Shown in pieces: positions 28,803 to 37,374 of a DNA stretch of 56,056 nucleotides (its first letter is position 1; each line of letters opens with the position of its first letter). The notes under the pieces were generated by a model. It was not told the DNA's origin, did no database searches, and was given only the letters and a program-made list of their open reading frames with translations. The stretch is from Gammaproteobacteria bacterium (GTDB lineage Bacteria; Pseudomonadota; Gammaproteobacteria; DRLM01), in contig DRLM01000053.1 of the NCBI GenBank assembly GCA_011375345.1, positions 1 through 56,056 on the forward strand, given 5' to 3'. The translations under genes were made by a program, and so were the position numbers.

Positions 28803-29339
28803 CTGGCCGCCACCGAAGCTCTGGAGCGATTTCTCGCCGGAGTGGAAAAACGCGCCCTGCATATGGCGCGGATCGCCACCGGCGATACCGACGAGGCATT
28901 GGACGTGGTACAAGACGCCATGATGAAACTCGTCCAACACTACGCGGACCGCAGCGAGGCCGAGTGGCCGCCGTTGTTTTACCGGGTGTTGAACAACCGC
29001 ATCAACGACTGGCACCGCCGCGGCGCAGTGCGGCGGCGCTGGATGGCGTGGCGCCGCGCGCCGGAGGAGGGCGATGACCATCCTGAGCTGGACTGGCACG
29101 ACCCTGAGGCCCCCGGCACTGAGCGGCGCGTGGCGGGCGAGCGGGCGGCTGAAGCACTGGAACGTGCATTGCGCAGGCTGCCGCCGCGTCAGCAGCAGGC
29201 GTTCATGCTGCGCACCTGGGAAGGTCTGGATGTGGCCCAGACAGCACAAGCCATGGGGTGCTCCGCCGGCAGTGTGAAAACCCATTACTCCCGTGCCGTG
29301 CACACCCTGCGCGAGCAACTTCAGGATCATTGGCCGTGA
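28803..29339 (+). CDS. ECF-like RNA polymerase sigma factor, probable CTG start
   Basis: A sigma-70-family factor with only regions 2 and 4: region 2 around GDTDEALDVVQDAMMKLVQHY, and region 4 LPPRQQQAFMLRTWEGLDVA followed by the HTH CSAGSVKTHYSRAVHTLR. The first ATG/GTG/TTG-type codon in frame is GTG 28842, but it would cut the N-terminal helix and has its purine stretch directly abutting. Upstream the frame reads LAATEALERFLAGVEKRA back to a CTG at 28803, eight bases after GGGGAGGA, with a stop just before. The 178-residue form is therefore proposed. The stop overlaps the next gene as GTGA. Confidence 0.82.
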   Translation: MAATEALERFLAGVEKRALHMARIATGDTDEALDVVQDAMMKLVQHYADRSEAEWPPLFYRVLNNRINDWHRRGAVRRRWMAWRRAPEEGDDHPELDWHDPEAPGTERRVAGERAAEALERALRRLPPRQQQAFMLRTWEGLDVAQTAQAMGCSAGSVKTHYSRAVHTLREQLQDHWP

Positions 29340-29698
29340 CCCCGCGTGACGATGAGCAGGTTTTTCTGGACCACGCCAAGCGTGTGCTGGAGGCGCGGGC
29401 CGAATCCCTGGACGAACTCACCCGCGCCCGTTTGCGTGCCGCGCGCAAGCAGGCCCTGGCCGCCGCAGCGCCTGTTCGCACGCCGTGGAAAGGGCGTGCC
29501 TTCGGGGGCGCTTTCGCCACCGCCGCCGTAGTGGTGCTTGCCGTCGTGTTGTGGTCCGGCCCTGAACAGGGGTTGGATCCGGTGGTTCCCGCTGCTGAAC
29601 TGGATGATATGGAGCTCTTGCTGTCAGGGGAAGAGCTGGAGGTTTTCGAAGACGCGGATTTTTACCTGTGGTTGGCCGATGTGCATGAAACGGGTTAG
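29336..29698 (+). CDS. DUF3619 single-pass membrane protein, candidate anti-sigma factor
   Basis: A 120-residue protein: a charged N-terminal cytoplasmic segment (about 1-48, LDELTRARLRAARKQALAAA), one membrane helix (about 55-72, ATAAVVVLAVVLW), and an acidic C-terminal periplasmic tail (LDDMELLLSGEELEVFEDAD). This resembles DUF3619, often found beside ECF-type sigma factors. The GTG start overlaps the sigma stop. The layout fits an anti-sigma factor, though no zinc-binding anti-sigma motif is present; the role is inferred from position and topology. Confidence 0.8.
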   Translation: MTPRDDEQVFLDHAKRVLEARAESLDELTRARLRAARKQALAAAAPVRTPWKGRAFGGAFATAAVVVLAVVLWSGPEQGLDPVVPAAELDDMELLLSGEELEVFEDADFYLWLADVHETG

Positions 29699-29903
29699 CG
29701 TCGTCTGGTTGTTGATGCTGGTGCTGATCCCTTTTGCGGCAGTGGCAGACGACGCACCGGAAGACGAGTCGCCCTCTCTTGAACTCTTGGAATTTCTCGC
29801 TGATTGGGAAACGGATGACGGTGAATGGGTGGATCCCATGCGCTTTCAAGGTCCGGAATCCCAAACAACAGCAGTACAGGCGGATGAGCGCGATGAAGAT
29901 TAG
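29685..29903 (+). CDS. Small very acidic secreted protein
   Basis: A 72-residue ORF starting at ATG 29685, overlapping the end of the DUF3619 gene by 14 bases. A signal peptide (about 1-21, VVWLLMLVLIPFAAVA) precedes a mature chain of about 51 residues with 19 Asp/Glu and only 2 Arg. I recognise no domain. Its end overlaps the start of the DUF3106 gene, so the four genes from the sigma factor on form an overlapping unit. It could pair electrostatically with the very basic DUF3106 product, which is speculation. Confidence 0.7.
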   Translation: MKRVSVVWLLMLVLIPFAAVADDAPEDESPSLELLEFLADWETDDGEWVDPMRFQGPESQTTAVQADERDED

Positions 29904-30567
29904 AACCCTGATACTGGCCTTTTCCGTGGGGCTCGGCGGGTGGTTGCCGGGAGCTTTCGCCCTGGATTGGTCCTCCCTCAGCCCGGGGGAACAAGCCGTG
30001 CTCAAGCCTTTCGCCGATAAATGGGATCAATTGCCAGCAGATCGTCAGGCCCGTCTGCAACGGGGCGCCCAGCGGTGGGCGGAAATGGATGCGGGTGAAC
30101 GGAAGCTGGCGCAACAACGGTTTAAGCATTGGCGTGAACTGTCACCCGAGCAAAGGGCGAAGATGCGCGAACGTTTCAGGCGATTCAAGGCCTTGCCACC
30201 GGCGGAACAGGCTCGAATCCGGCGGATGTGGCAGTGGTTCAAGGCGCAGCCCCCCGAGCGGCGCCGTAAGCTGCGGCAGGAATGGAAAAGTTTGACACCG
30301 GAACAGCGCCGCAAGGCACGGCAGCAAATCCGTCATGGCGATTTGATGCCCCATGAGAGACGGCGCTTGCAGGAGGGGATCCATGCTTTGCCACAGAGCG
30401 AGCGCCAGCGGCTGAAAGAGCACTGGCGTGAACTGTCGCCCGCTCAGCGGGACCGGGCGCGCGACGCACTGCGGCAGATGACGCCGCGGGAGCGGCATGA
30501 GGCCCTGCAGCGGTTTCGGCACCGCGAGAGCCAGGGGTTTCACCCCCGGGCGCGGCCGCAACGGTAG
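29893..30567 (+). CDS. DUF3106 secreted basic helical-repeat protein
   Basis: A 224-residue protein with a signal peptide (about 1-26, ending PGAFA) and a mature chain built almost wholly of tandem helical repeats. Five copies of exactly 18 residues of the type LSPEQRAKMRERFRRFKA are followed by about six copies of 15-17 residues (such as LPQSERQRLKEHWRE). Each begins with Leu/Met-x-Pro and ends near an aromatic residue; Arg and Lys dominate. This matches DUF3106, a family of unknown function that recalls the periplasmic LTxxQ (CpxP/Spy) stress proteins. ATG 29893 is preferred over 29884 on ribosome-binding-site spacing. Confidence 0.82.
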   Translation: MKIRTLILAFSVGLGGWLPGAFALDWSSLSPGEQAVLKPFADKWDQLPADRQARLQRGAQRWAEMDAGERKLAQQRFKHWRELSPEQRAKMRERFRRFKALPPAEQARIRRMWQWFKAQPPERRRKLRQEWKSLTPEQRRKARQQIRHGDLMPHERRRLQEGIHALPQSERQRLKEHWRELSPAQRDRARDALRQMTPRERHEALQRFRHRESQGFHPRARPQR

Positions 30568-30768
30568 ATTCCGCCGTGCCGTCTCCTCCTGCCGGGCAAT
30601 GCGGGCCAGGAACCTGCCGGGTTTCGGATGAATCGGCTGCAAAACCGGGAGATGTGGTCCTTGTTGGCGCGATTTTTCGTCACCAGGCACCCCCTGGGCG
30701 TCTCAACATCGCGACAATCTGCCCTCGTTCTCCCGCTTTTTCGCTCGATCCTCCTAAATCCGACAGTC

Positions 30769-31071
30769 CTAAGGCGCGGAGCTTAGAACATTGTGACCGG
30801 AAAAGCGCAGCGCTGCAGCGCCGCTGCCGCCCACGGCGAAGTCAAGCAGCGCAGGTTCTTCCAGGCGGAAACGGGGGGCTGGGGTGCCGGGCGGCGGGCT
30901 GATGTCCAGGGTGTCGAAGCGTACCCCCAGACTGGCTTGGTCATGATTTTCCCTGGCGCCGCCGAAACTGACTTCCCAATACACGGTGACCGCGTCCGGG
31001 ACAGTTTCAACAGCATGGGCGGGGGCGATGATCACCGCGCAAAGCGCGAGCGCTGGGAGCCGTTTTTTCAT
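30769..31071 (-). CDS. Small secreted protein, unknown function
   Basis: A 100-residue ORF with a clear signal peptide (MKKRLPALALCAVIIAPAHA, cleavage after AHA). The mature part begins VETVPDAVTVYWEVSFGGAR and contains a short pattern LGVRFDTLDISP and alternating hydrophobic residues that suggest beta structure. I do not recognise the family. The 200 bases between it and the DUF3106 gene on the other strand hold no gene. Supported by the signal peptide and codon pattern only. Confidence 0.6.
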   Translation of the reverse strand: MKKRLPALALCAVIIAPAHAVETVPDAVTVYWEVSFGGARENHDQASLGVRFDTLDISPPPGTPAPRFRLEEPALLDFAVGGSGAAALRFSGHNVLSSAP

Positions 31072-31188
31072 TGTGCGTTACAACCGAATCGCATATCCGT
31101 TGCGGATGGCGCCAAAGTACCGTAGTTTTAAAATGAATACAAGCAAAAGCTGTGTGGTTTTGTTTTGTCAAGCTGCCGGGAGCCTGCC

Positions 31189-31374
31189 GTGGGTGACGTT
31201 GTTCCTTTCAAACGACCGAAATTATCAGACAAACACCGGGGCCGTGCGTTGTGCCGCAGCGGCTTTCATCAATGGACCGTGCAGGCGGAGCGCCGTTTCG
31301 ATGTCAAACAGGGAAAGCTGATCACGGCTTACCGCTGCCGGCGTTGTGGGCTGACCAGAAACGAAGCCCGCTAG
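31189..31374 (+). CDS. Small zinc-ribbon-like protein
   Basis: A 61-residue ORF from GTG 31189 with GGGAG six bases upstream. It reads VPFKRPKLSDKHRGRALCRS, then a Gly-Phe-His-x-Trp segment, and ends YRCRRCGLTRNEAR. The Cys before GFHQW together with the CxxC near the end could bind zinc. It resembles small gammaproteobacterial proteins of unknown function. A TTG 24 bases upstream is a less likely start. Confidence 0.6.
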   Translation: MGDVVPFKRPKLSDKHRGRALCRSGFHQWTVQAERRFDVKQGKLITAYRCRRCGLTRNEAR

Positions 31375-31391
31375 TTCCCCCGGGAATTATC

Positions 31392-31688
31392 GTGAAACGC
31401 TATCGGGTGACCGCTTTGTACGAACAGCCCCCCTTGGAGCGCACCGTGGAACTTTGCGCCGAAACGGCTGAGCGCGCCATGGTGAAGGCGCTCATTGAGC
31501 GGCGCCTGCCCGCCCACTTTGCCCGGGATGAAAAAGGCTGGTATCAGCCGGTGTTGTGGCGCCCTGAGCTGGCTGGTCCCAGGCGCTGGCCCACGCTGGT
31601 GGGGCGCGACACCCTGGTCTGGGGGGAAGGCCAGGGCGGCGAGCGGCGTTTGCGGTTTTATGTGGTGGATTGCGGGGAGCAGGGGTAG
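31392..31688 (+). CDS. Hypothetical protein upstream of modB
   Basis: A 98-residue ORF from GTG 31392 (MKRYRVTALYEQPPLERTVE) to a stop that abuts the modB start. It looks soluble, with mixed alpha/beta pattern, an AERAMVKALIERRLP helix and several Trp residues (GWYQPVLWRPEL). No family is recognised. The ribosome-binding site is weak. Direct adjacency to modB suggests co-transcription. Confidence 0.55.
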   Translation: MKRYRVTALYEQPPLERTVELCAETAERAMVKALIERRLPAHFARDEKGWYQPVLWRPELAGPRRWPTLVGRDTLVWGEGQGGERRLRFYVVDCGEQG

Positions 31689-32369
31689 GTGTTGTCCGAG
31701 GGGGATTGGGCGGCGCTGTGGATTACCTTGCGCCTGGCCCTGGTCACCACTTTGGTGTTGTTGCTGCTCGGTACGCCTCTGGCGTGGTGGCTGGCGCGGC
31801 CGGGACGCTGGTGGAAGACCGGCATCGAAGCGGTGGTGGCCGTGCCGCTGGTGTTGCCGCCCACCGTGTTGGGTTTTTATCTGTTGACGGTCTTGAGCCC
31901 GGAGGGTGTCCTGGGCGGCGGCTGGCGCGCATTGACCGGTGGCTCTTTGGCGTTCACCTTCACCGGTTTGGTGATCGGCTCGGTGCTGTATTCCCTCCCC
32001 TTCGTGGTGCAGCCGCTGCAAAACGCCTTTGCCGCTGTGGGGCAGCGACCGCTGGAGGCTGCCGCCATGTTGCGCGCCTCGCCGCTGGACCGGTTTTTTT
32101 CCGTTGCCGTGCCGCTGGCGCGCCGGGGCTTCCTCACCGCCGCAACCCTGGGGTTCGCCCACACTGTCGGCGAGTTCGGCGTTGTGTTGATGATAGGCGG
32201 CAATATCCCCGGTCAGACGCAGGTGCTGTCCATCGCTGTCTACGATCACGTGGAAAGCCTGGATTACGGCCAGGCCCATATCCTGTCCGCGGGGCTGTTG
32301 TTGTTCTCCTTTGTGGTGTTGTTGGCGGTGTACGGGGTCAACCGCCGCCTCGCCGCTGTGGGCAGATAA
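31689..32369 (+). CDS. modB: ModB, molybdate ABC transporter permease (orphan)
   Basis: ModB forms the membrane channel of the molybdate importer. About five to six membrane helices are seen, with the [14 protein letters not shown] segment, the EAA-type cytoplasmic loop [20 protein letters not shown] and the ModB-like [18 protein letters not shown]. Length 226 residues is typical. Neither the binding protein (modA) nor the ATPase (modC) is adjacent: the next gene is dnaE. The start is GTG 31689 or TTG 31692; the second has better spacing from AGGGG. Confidence 0.88.
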   Translation: MLSEGDWAALWITLRLALVTTLVLLLLGTPLAWWLARPGRWWKTGIEAVVAVPLVLPPTVLGFYLLTVLSPEGVLGGGWRALTGGSLAFTFTGLVIGSVLYSLPFVVQPLQNAFAAVGQRPLEAAAMLRASPLDRFFSVAVPLARRGFLTAATLGFAHTVGEFGVVLMIGGNIPGQTQVLSIAVYDHVESLDYGQAHILSAGLLLFSFVVLLAVYGVNRRLAAVGR

Positions 32370-32429
32370 TCGAGCCGTCCTGCCCGCCCCCGTCGATGAT
32401 TTCTGTCTGCTGAGCTAGAATCGCCGCCC

Positions 32430-35400
32430 ATGGCAGTTCCTTTTGTTCACCTTCGGGTACACACTGAATATTCGCTCGTTAACGGCATTGTGCGGGTGAA
32501 GTCCCTGGTCGAAGCCGCGGTCGCAGCGGGCATGCCGGCGGTGGCGGTGACCGATCAGGGCAACCTGTTCGCGGCGGTGAAGTTTTACCGTGCGGCGCTG
32601 GCGGCCGGAATCAAGCCGCTTATCGGGGTGGATGTGTGGTTCCGGCGCGACCAGGGCGGGGGGGATCCCAGCCGGTTGGTGCTGTTGTGCCAAAACCAGG
32701 ACGGCTACCACCGCCTCACCCGGCTCATTTCCCGCAGTTATCTGGAGGGGCAGGAGCGGGGTGTGCCCATGGTCCGCAGCGCCTGGCTGGAGGGTGGCAC
32801 CGAGGGTTTGATCGCTCTCTCCGGTGGCCGCCAGGGGGAACTGGGCCAGACCCTGCTGGCCGGGCAGGACGCCCGGCTGCTGCTGGCCGACTGGCAGCGC
32901 TGGTTCCCGGACCGCTTTTACCTTGAAGTCCAGCGCACCGGCCGGCCCCAGGACGAAGACTACCTGCACGCCGCGGTGGAGCTGGCCGCCGCGGCGGACC
33001 TGCCGGTGGTGGCCACCAATGACGTGCACTTTCTCTCCCCGGACGATTTCGATGCCCACGAGGCACGGGTGTGTATACACGAGGGCCGGGTGCTGGGCGA
33101 TTCCCGCCGGCCACGAATGTACTCCGAACAGCAGTATCTGCGTACGCCGGACGAAATGGCCGAGCTGTTCAGCGACCTGCCCGAGGCGCTGGAAAACACC
33201 GTGGAAATCGCCCGGCGCTGCAATCTGGAGCTGAACCTGGGCCAGCCAGTGCTGCCGGCATTCCCTATTCCCGGGGGCCTGACCACCGACGATTATTTCC
33301 GCCAGCAATCCCGCGCGGGGCTGGAGCGGCGGCTGGCCTTTTTATTTGATACCGGGGCGGAGAATTTTGCCGACATTCGCAAACCGTATGATGAACGTCT
33401 GGAGAGCGAGCTGGACGTGATTTGCCAGATGGGCTTCCCCGGCTACTTTCTCATCGTGGCTGACTTCATCCGCTGGGCCAGGCAAAACGGCGTGCCTGTG
33501 GGGCCGGGGCGGGGCTCAGGGGCGGGCTCCTTGGTGGCCTATGCCCTGGGAATTACCGATTTGGATCCAATACGTTATGACCTTCTCTTCGAGCGGTTTC
33601 TGAATCCAGAGCGGGTCTCCATGCCCGACTTTGACGTGGATTTTTGCATGGAGGGGCGTGACCGGGTCATCGACTACGTGGTGCAGACCTACGGCCGCGA
33701 GCGGGTCTCGCAAATCATCACTTACGGCACCATGGCCGCCAAGGCAGTGGTGCGGGACGTGGGCCGGGTGCTGGGCCACCCCTTCGGCTTTGTGGATCAG
33801 ATTGCCAAGCTCATCCCCTTCGAACTGGGCATGACCCTGGATAAGGCCCTGGAACAAGAAGAGCAGCTCAAAGCGCGCTATGACCAAGAAGACGAGGTGC
33901 GTGATCTCATTGATCTCGCCCGCAAGCTGGAAGGGGTGGCGCGTAACGCCGGCAAGCACGCCGGCGGGGTGGTGATCGCGCCCACCGCGCTCACTGATTT
34001 CACGGCGCTCTACTGCGAGCAGGGCGGCGGCAGCGCCGTCACCCAGTTTGACAAGGATGACGTGGAAGCCGTCGGCCTGGTGAAGTTCGATTTTCTGGGG
34101 CTGCGCACCCTCACCATCATTGACTGGGCCGTCAAAACCGTCAACGCCCAGCAGGAGCAGGCCGGTGAGCCCCCCCTGGACATCGCCCGCATTCCCCTGG
34201 ACGACGAAGCTGCCTTCAAGTTGCTGAAAAACTGCGAAACCACCGCCGTCTTCCAGCTCGAATCCCAGGGCATGAAAGACCTCATCAAGCGCCTCCAGCC
34301 CGACTGCTTCGAGGACATCGTCGCCCTGGTGGCCCTGTTCCGCCCCGGCCCCCTGCAATCGGGCATGGTGGATGATTTCATCAACCGCAAACACGGCCGC
34401 ACCCGGGTGGAATACCCCCACCCCGATCTGGCGCCCATACTCAAGCCCACATACGGCGTGATCCTGTACCAGGAGCAGGTCATGCAAATCGCCCAGGTGC
34501 TGGCAGGCTATACCTTGGGGGGCGCCGATCTGCTGCGCCGCGCCATGGGCAAGAAAAAACCCGAGGAAATGGCCAAGCAGCGGGAAATTTTTGTCAGCGG
34601 CGCCACCGCGCGGGGGGTGGCGGAAAGCACCGCCACCTATATCTTCGATTTGATGGAGAAGTTCGCCGGCTACGGTTTCAACAAATCCCACTCGGCCGCT
34701 TACGCTTTGGTGAGCTATCAGACCGCCTGGCTGAAAGCCCACCATCCGGCCGCCTTTATGGCCGCGGTGATGTCTGCGGATATGCACAACACTGACAAAG
34801 TGGTTACCTTCATCGACGAAGCGCGGCGCATGAAACTGGACTTGCTGCCGCCGGATGTGAACAGTTGCGAGACCGCCTTCGCCGTGAAAGACGAGCGCAC
34901 TGTCTACTATGGCCTGGGGGCCATCAAGGGTGTGGGCTCGGCCGCCACCGACGGCATTGTTGCCGAACGTCAGGAACACGGCCGCTACCAGGACCTGTTC
35001 GAATTCTGCCGCCGCATCGACACCCGCAAACTCAACCGCCGGGCCCTGGAAGCCCTGCTCCGCGCCGGCGCCCTGGACAAGCTGGGACCGGGCCGGGCCA
35101 CCCTCATGGCTTCTTTGGACACCGCATTGAAGCTGGCAGAGCAACACGTGCGCGATATTGCCGTGGGACAAAACGATTTGTTCGGCGGCTGCGTGCACGT
35201 GTCCGAACAGGGCGAATTCGTGCACGCCGAAGAATGGAGCGAACGCGAACGCCTGCAAGGGGAAAAAGAAACCCTGGGGCTCTATCTCACCGGCCATCCC
35301 ATTGAACAATACGAAAGCGAGTTGCGCCAGTTCGTCCGCGCCCGCCTGAGCGAGCTGCAGCCCGAGCGCAACCAGACCGTTGTCGTAGCGGGCCTGGTGG

Positions 35401-35882
35401 TGGGTCTGCGCACCCGCAACAGCAAGCGTGGCGACCGCATGGCTTTTGTCACCCTGGACGACCGCAGCGGCCGCATCGAACTGGCCGTGTTTTCCCAGGT
35501 CTACGCCAAATACCGCACCCTGGTGGTGAAGGACAAACTGCTGGTGGTGGAAGGCACTGTCAGCGTGGATGATTACTCGGGTGGCTTTAAGATGAGCGCC
35601 GAGCGTATTTTCGACATTGATCACGCCCGCGACGCCTTCGCCCGCCGTCTGGAAATCGCCGTCGATGCCCGCCGCGCGGCCAATGGCTTTATGCAGGCGC
35701 TGGAGCGGACCCTGGGGCCGTTTCGGGAGGGTCAGTGTCCGGTGTGGGTAAACTACCGCACCGCTTCAGCCCAGGCGCGCCTGGCCCTGGGGGATGACTG
35801 GCGCGTGATGCCCAGCGATGAATTGCTGCATCGTTTGCGGGATTTGGCGGGGGAGGAGGGTGTGCGGGTGGTTTACCAGTGA
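32430..35882 (+). CDS. dnaE: DNA polymerase III alpha subunit
   Basis: DnaE is the replicative polymerase. The N-terminal PHP domain opens [20 protein letters not shown]. Two polymerase aspartates lie in [16 protein letters not shown] near residue 403, and the palm and finger blocks include [24 protein letters not shown] and [21 protein letters not shown] helix-hairpin-helix and an OB-fold region ([20 protein letters not shown]) close the protein. Length 1150 residues is standard. In many relatives dnaE is followed directly by accA; here five kilobases lie in between. Confidence 0.97.
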   Translation: MAVPFVHLRVHTEYSLVNGIVRVKSLVEAAVAAGMPAVAVTDQGNLFAAVKFYRAALAAGIKPLIGVDVWFRRDQGGGDPSRLVLLCQNQDGYHRLTRLISRSYLEGQERGVPMVRSAWLEGGTEGLIALSGGRQGELGQTLLAGQDARLLLADWQRWFPDRFYLEVQRTGRPQDEDYLHAAVELAAAADLPVVATNDVHFLSPDDFDAHEARVCIHEGRVLGDSRRPRMYSEQQYLRTPDEMAELFSDLPEALENTVEIARRCNLELNLGQPVLPAFPIPGGLTTDDYFRQQSRAGLERRLAFLFDTGAENFADIRKPYDERLESELDVICQMGFPGYFLIVADFIRWARQNGVPVGPGRGSGAGSLVAYALGITDLDPIRYDLLFERFLNPERVSMPDFDVDFCMEGRDRVIDYVVQTYGRERVSQIITYGTMAAKAVVRDVGRVLGHPFGFVDQIAKLIPFELGMTLDKALEQEEQLKARYDQEDEVRDLIDLARKLEGVARNAGKHAGGVVIAPTALTDFTALYCEQGGGSAVTQFDKDDVEAVGLVKFDFLGLRTLTIIDWAVKTVNAQQEQAGEPPLDIARIPLDDEAAFKLLKNCETTAVFQLESQGMKDLIKRLQPDCFEDIVALVALFRPGPLQSGMVDDFINRKHGRTRVEYPHPDLAPILKPTYGVILYQEQVMQIAQVLAGYTLGGADLLRRAMGKKKPEEMAKQREIFVSGATARGVAESTATYIFDLMEKFAGYGFNKSHSAAYALVSYQTAWLKAHHPAAFMAAVMSADMHNTDKVVTFIDEARRMKLDLLPPDVNSCETAFAVKDERTVYYGLGAIKGVGSAATDGIVAERQEHGRYQDLFEFCRRIDTRKLNRRALEALLRAGALDKLGPGRATLMASLDTALKLAEQHVRDIAVGQNDLFGGCVHVSEQGEFVHAEEWSERERLQGEKETLGLYLTGHPIEQYESELRQFVRARLSELQPERNQTVVVAGLVVGLRTRNSKRGDRMAFVTLDDRSGRIELAVFSQVYAKYRTLVVKDKLLVVEGTVSVDDYSGGFKMSAERIFDIDHARDAFARRLEIAVDARRAANGFMQALERTLGPFREGQCPVWVNYRTASAQARLALGDDWRVMPSDELLHRLRDLAGEEGVRVVYQ

Positions 35883-35937
35883 CGTCTGAAACAGTGCCAG
35901 TGGCACAACTGAATGCAAGGGGTATTGAACCTGTGTC

Positions 35938-37326
35938 ATGAACAAGCGGATTGTTGCCCTGCTGCTGGCCTTGATGTTCGCCGCCGGCGCTGCCGCGCAA
36001 CACGCTGTACCAGCACCTGCCGCGGACATTTCGTCCTACCCGGATGGCTGGCGCGCCTACTTCATCGACGAGCCGGTATTCAACGGCCGTCTTTACATCG
36101 TGGAAGCGGGGGTCGGAAACAAGCAAACCGTTGTCCTCGTCCATGGCCTGGGCGATAACGGTCTCAACGACTGGCTGAACACCATCCCCGCCCTGGCAGA
36201 TCACTTTCACGTCGTCGCCTTCGATCTGCCCGGTTTTGGCCGCTCGGATTCTGGTTCCGGTCTGTATTCTCCCTCCAATTACAGCCGCCTCATTCATTGG
36301 CTGGCGGGCCGCCTGGCCAAAGGAAAAGTGATCGCGATCGGTCATTCGCTGGGGGGCGCCATCGTGCTGCGTTATGCGCACGATTACCAACACGAAGTGG
36401 AGAAATTAGCCCTCGTTGACGCTGCAGGGATTTTGCAACGCACTGTGTTTACCAAGCATCTGGCACGCCTGACCCGGGCGTACCAGGCGCGCCTGGGCCG
36501 TGTCGGCGCATGGCTGGCGGATATTACCCGCCGCGTGGACAGCCTCAGCGAGCGCTTGTTGGAGGCCGCCGATGCTGTTCCTGATTGGTCCCAGATTATT
36601 CTCAACAACGAGATGGCGCGCGGATACCTGCTCAAAGACCACCACATGACCCATGCGGCCATGGCCTTGATCAACGAAGATTTCTCGAAAGCCATCAGCG
36701 AGGTCAAGGTACCCACCCGGATAATTTGGGGCGGGGTGGACAGCGTTGCGCCCTTGCGGACCGGAATCCTGCTTGCCGGCCGCATGCCCGATGCAACGTT
36801 GACGGTCATGGAAGGCGTCAATCATGTGCCGATGAAGCAGGCGCCCGCCGCCTTCAATGCCCTGTTGCGCGGCGCGCTGGTGGCGGATCAAACCGGGGAG
36901 CGCATCCGGGCGCCCCGGCCGCAGGCGGTCAACGATGACTTCGCCTGCCGGGGCCAGAGCGGAGTCCGAATCAATGGACCGTACCGGCGCATCGACATTC
37001 AAGGCTGTGAGCAGGTGATGCTGCAAGACGTGTTTGCCAGATCGCTGACAGTCTCGGCATCGCGCGTCATCCTTGAGAACGTCAAAATCGTCGCCAGGGG
37101 CACGGCGCTGTCCGCGCGGCAGTCCGTGATTGAAGGCACTTTGGTCCGGTTGCTGGGTGCCTTGCCCCTGCAGGCTACGGAAAGCCGAATCGATCTGGCC
37201 GGCTCGTCCCTGGTGTCAGATACGGATCGTGCGATGGCGCTGGAAGGGTCGGCCGTGTATTTCTCGGTGAGTGACGCCAGCACCAATGGGCGCAGCCGTT
37301 ATTTGCATGGCATTGTCGCCGAGTGA
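35938..37326 (+). CDS. Secreted alpha/beta hydrolase with C-terminal beta-solenoid-like extension
   Basis: A 462-residue exported protein (signal peptide about 1-20). Residues 60-310 are an alpha/beta hydrolase: oxyanion segment VLVHGLGDNG, nucleophile Ser137 in GHSLGG, acid Asp268 (WGGVDSVAP) and His296 (GVNHVPM). Residues 330-462 add a tail with two Cys (337, 357) and short repeated strands (IDIQGCEQVMLQDVFARSLT, ASRVILENVKIVARGTALSA) that look like a small parallel beta-solenoid. I do not know this combination. The substrate cannot be told. The gene lies between dnaE and the cbb locus. Confidence 0.82.
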   Translation: MNKRIVALLLALMFAAGAAAQHAVPAPAADISSYPDGWRAYFIDEPVFNGRLYIVEAGVGNKQTVVLVHGLGDNGLNDWLNTIPALADHFHVVAFDLPGFGRSDSGSGLYSPSNYSRLIHWLAGRLAKGKVIAIGHSLGGAIVLRYAHDYQHEVEKLALVDAAGILQRTVFTKHLARLTRAYQARLGRVGAWLADITRRVDSLSERLLEAADAVPDWSQIILNNEMARGYLLKDHHMTHAAMALINEDFSKAISEVKVPTRIIWGGVDSVAPLRTGILLAGRMPDATLTVMEGVNHVPMKQAPAAFNALLRGALVADQTGERIRAPRPQAVNDDFACRGQSGVRINGPYRRIDIQGCEQVMLQDVFARSLTVSASRVILENVKIVARGTALSARQSVIEGTLVRLLGALPLQATESRIDLAGSSLVSDTDRAMALEGSAVYFSVSDASTNGRSRYLHGIVAE

Positions 37327-37374
37327 TGTTTGATTCTGTGTCCCTGATTTTACAGCTTCGTCGGTTTTCCATGT

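Noticed and set aside
33516-35624. 702-residue minus-strand ORF inside dnaE
   Set aside because: Antisense shadow of dnaE; composition dominated by His/Gln/Gly as expected from high-GC reverse reading.
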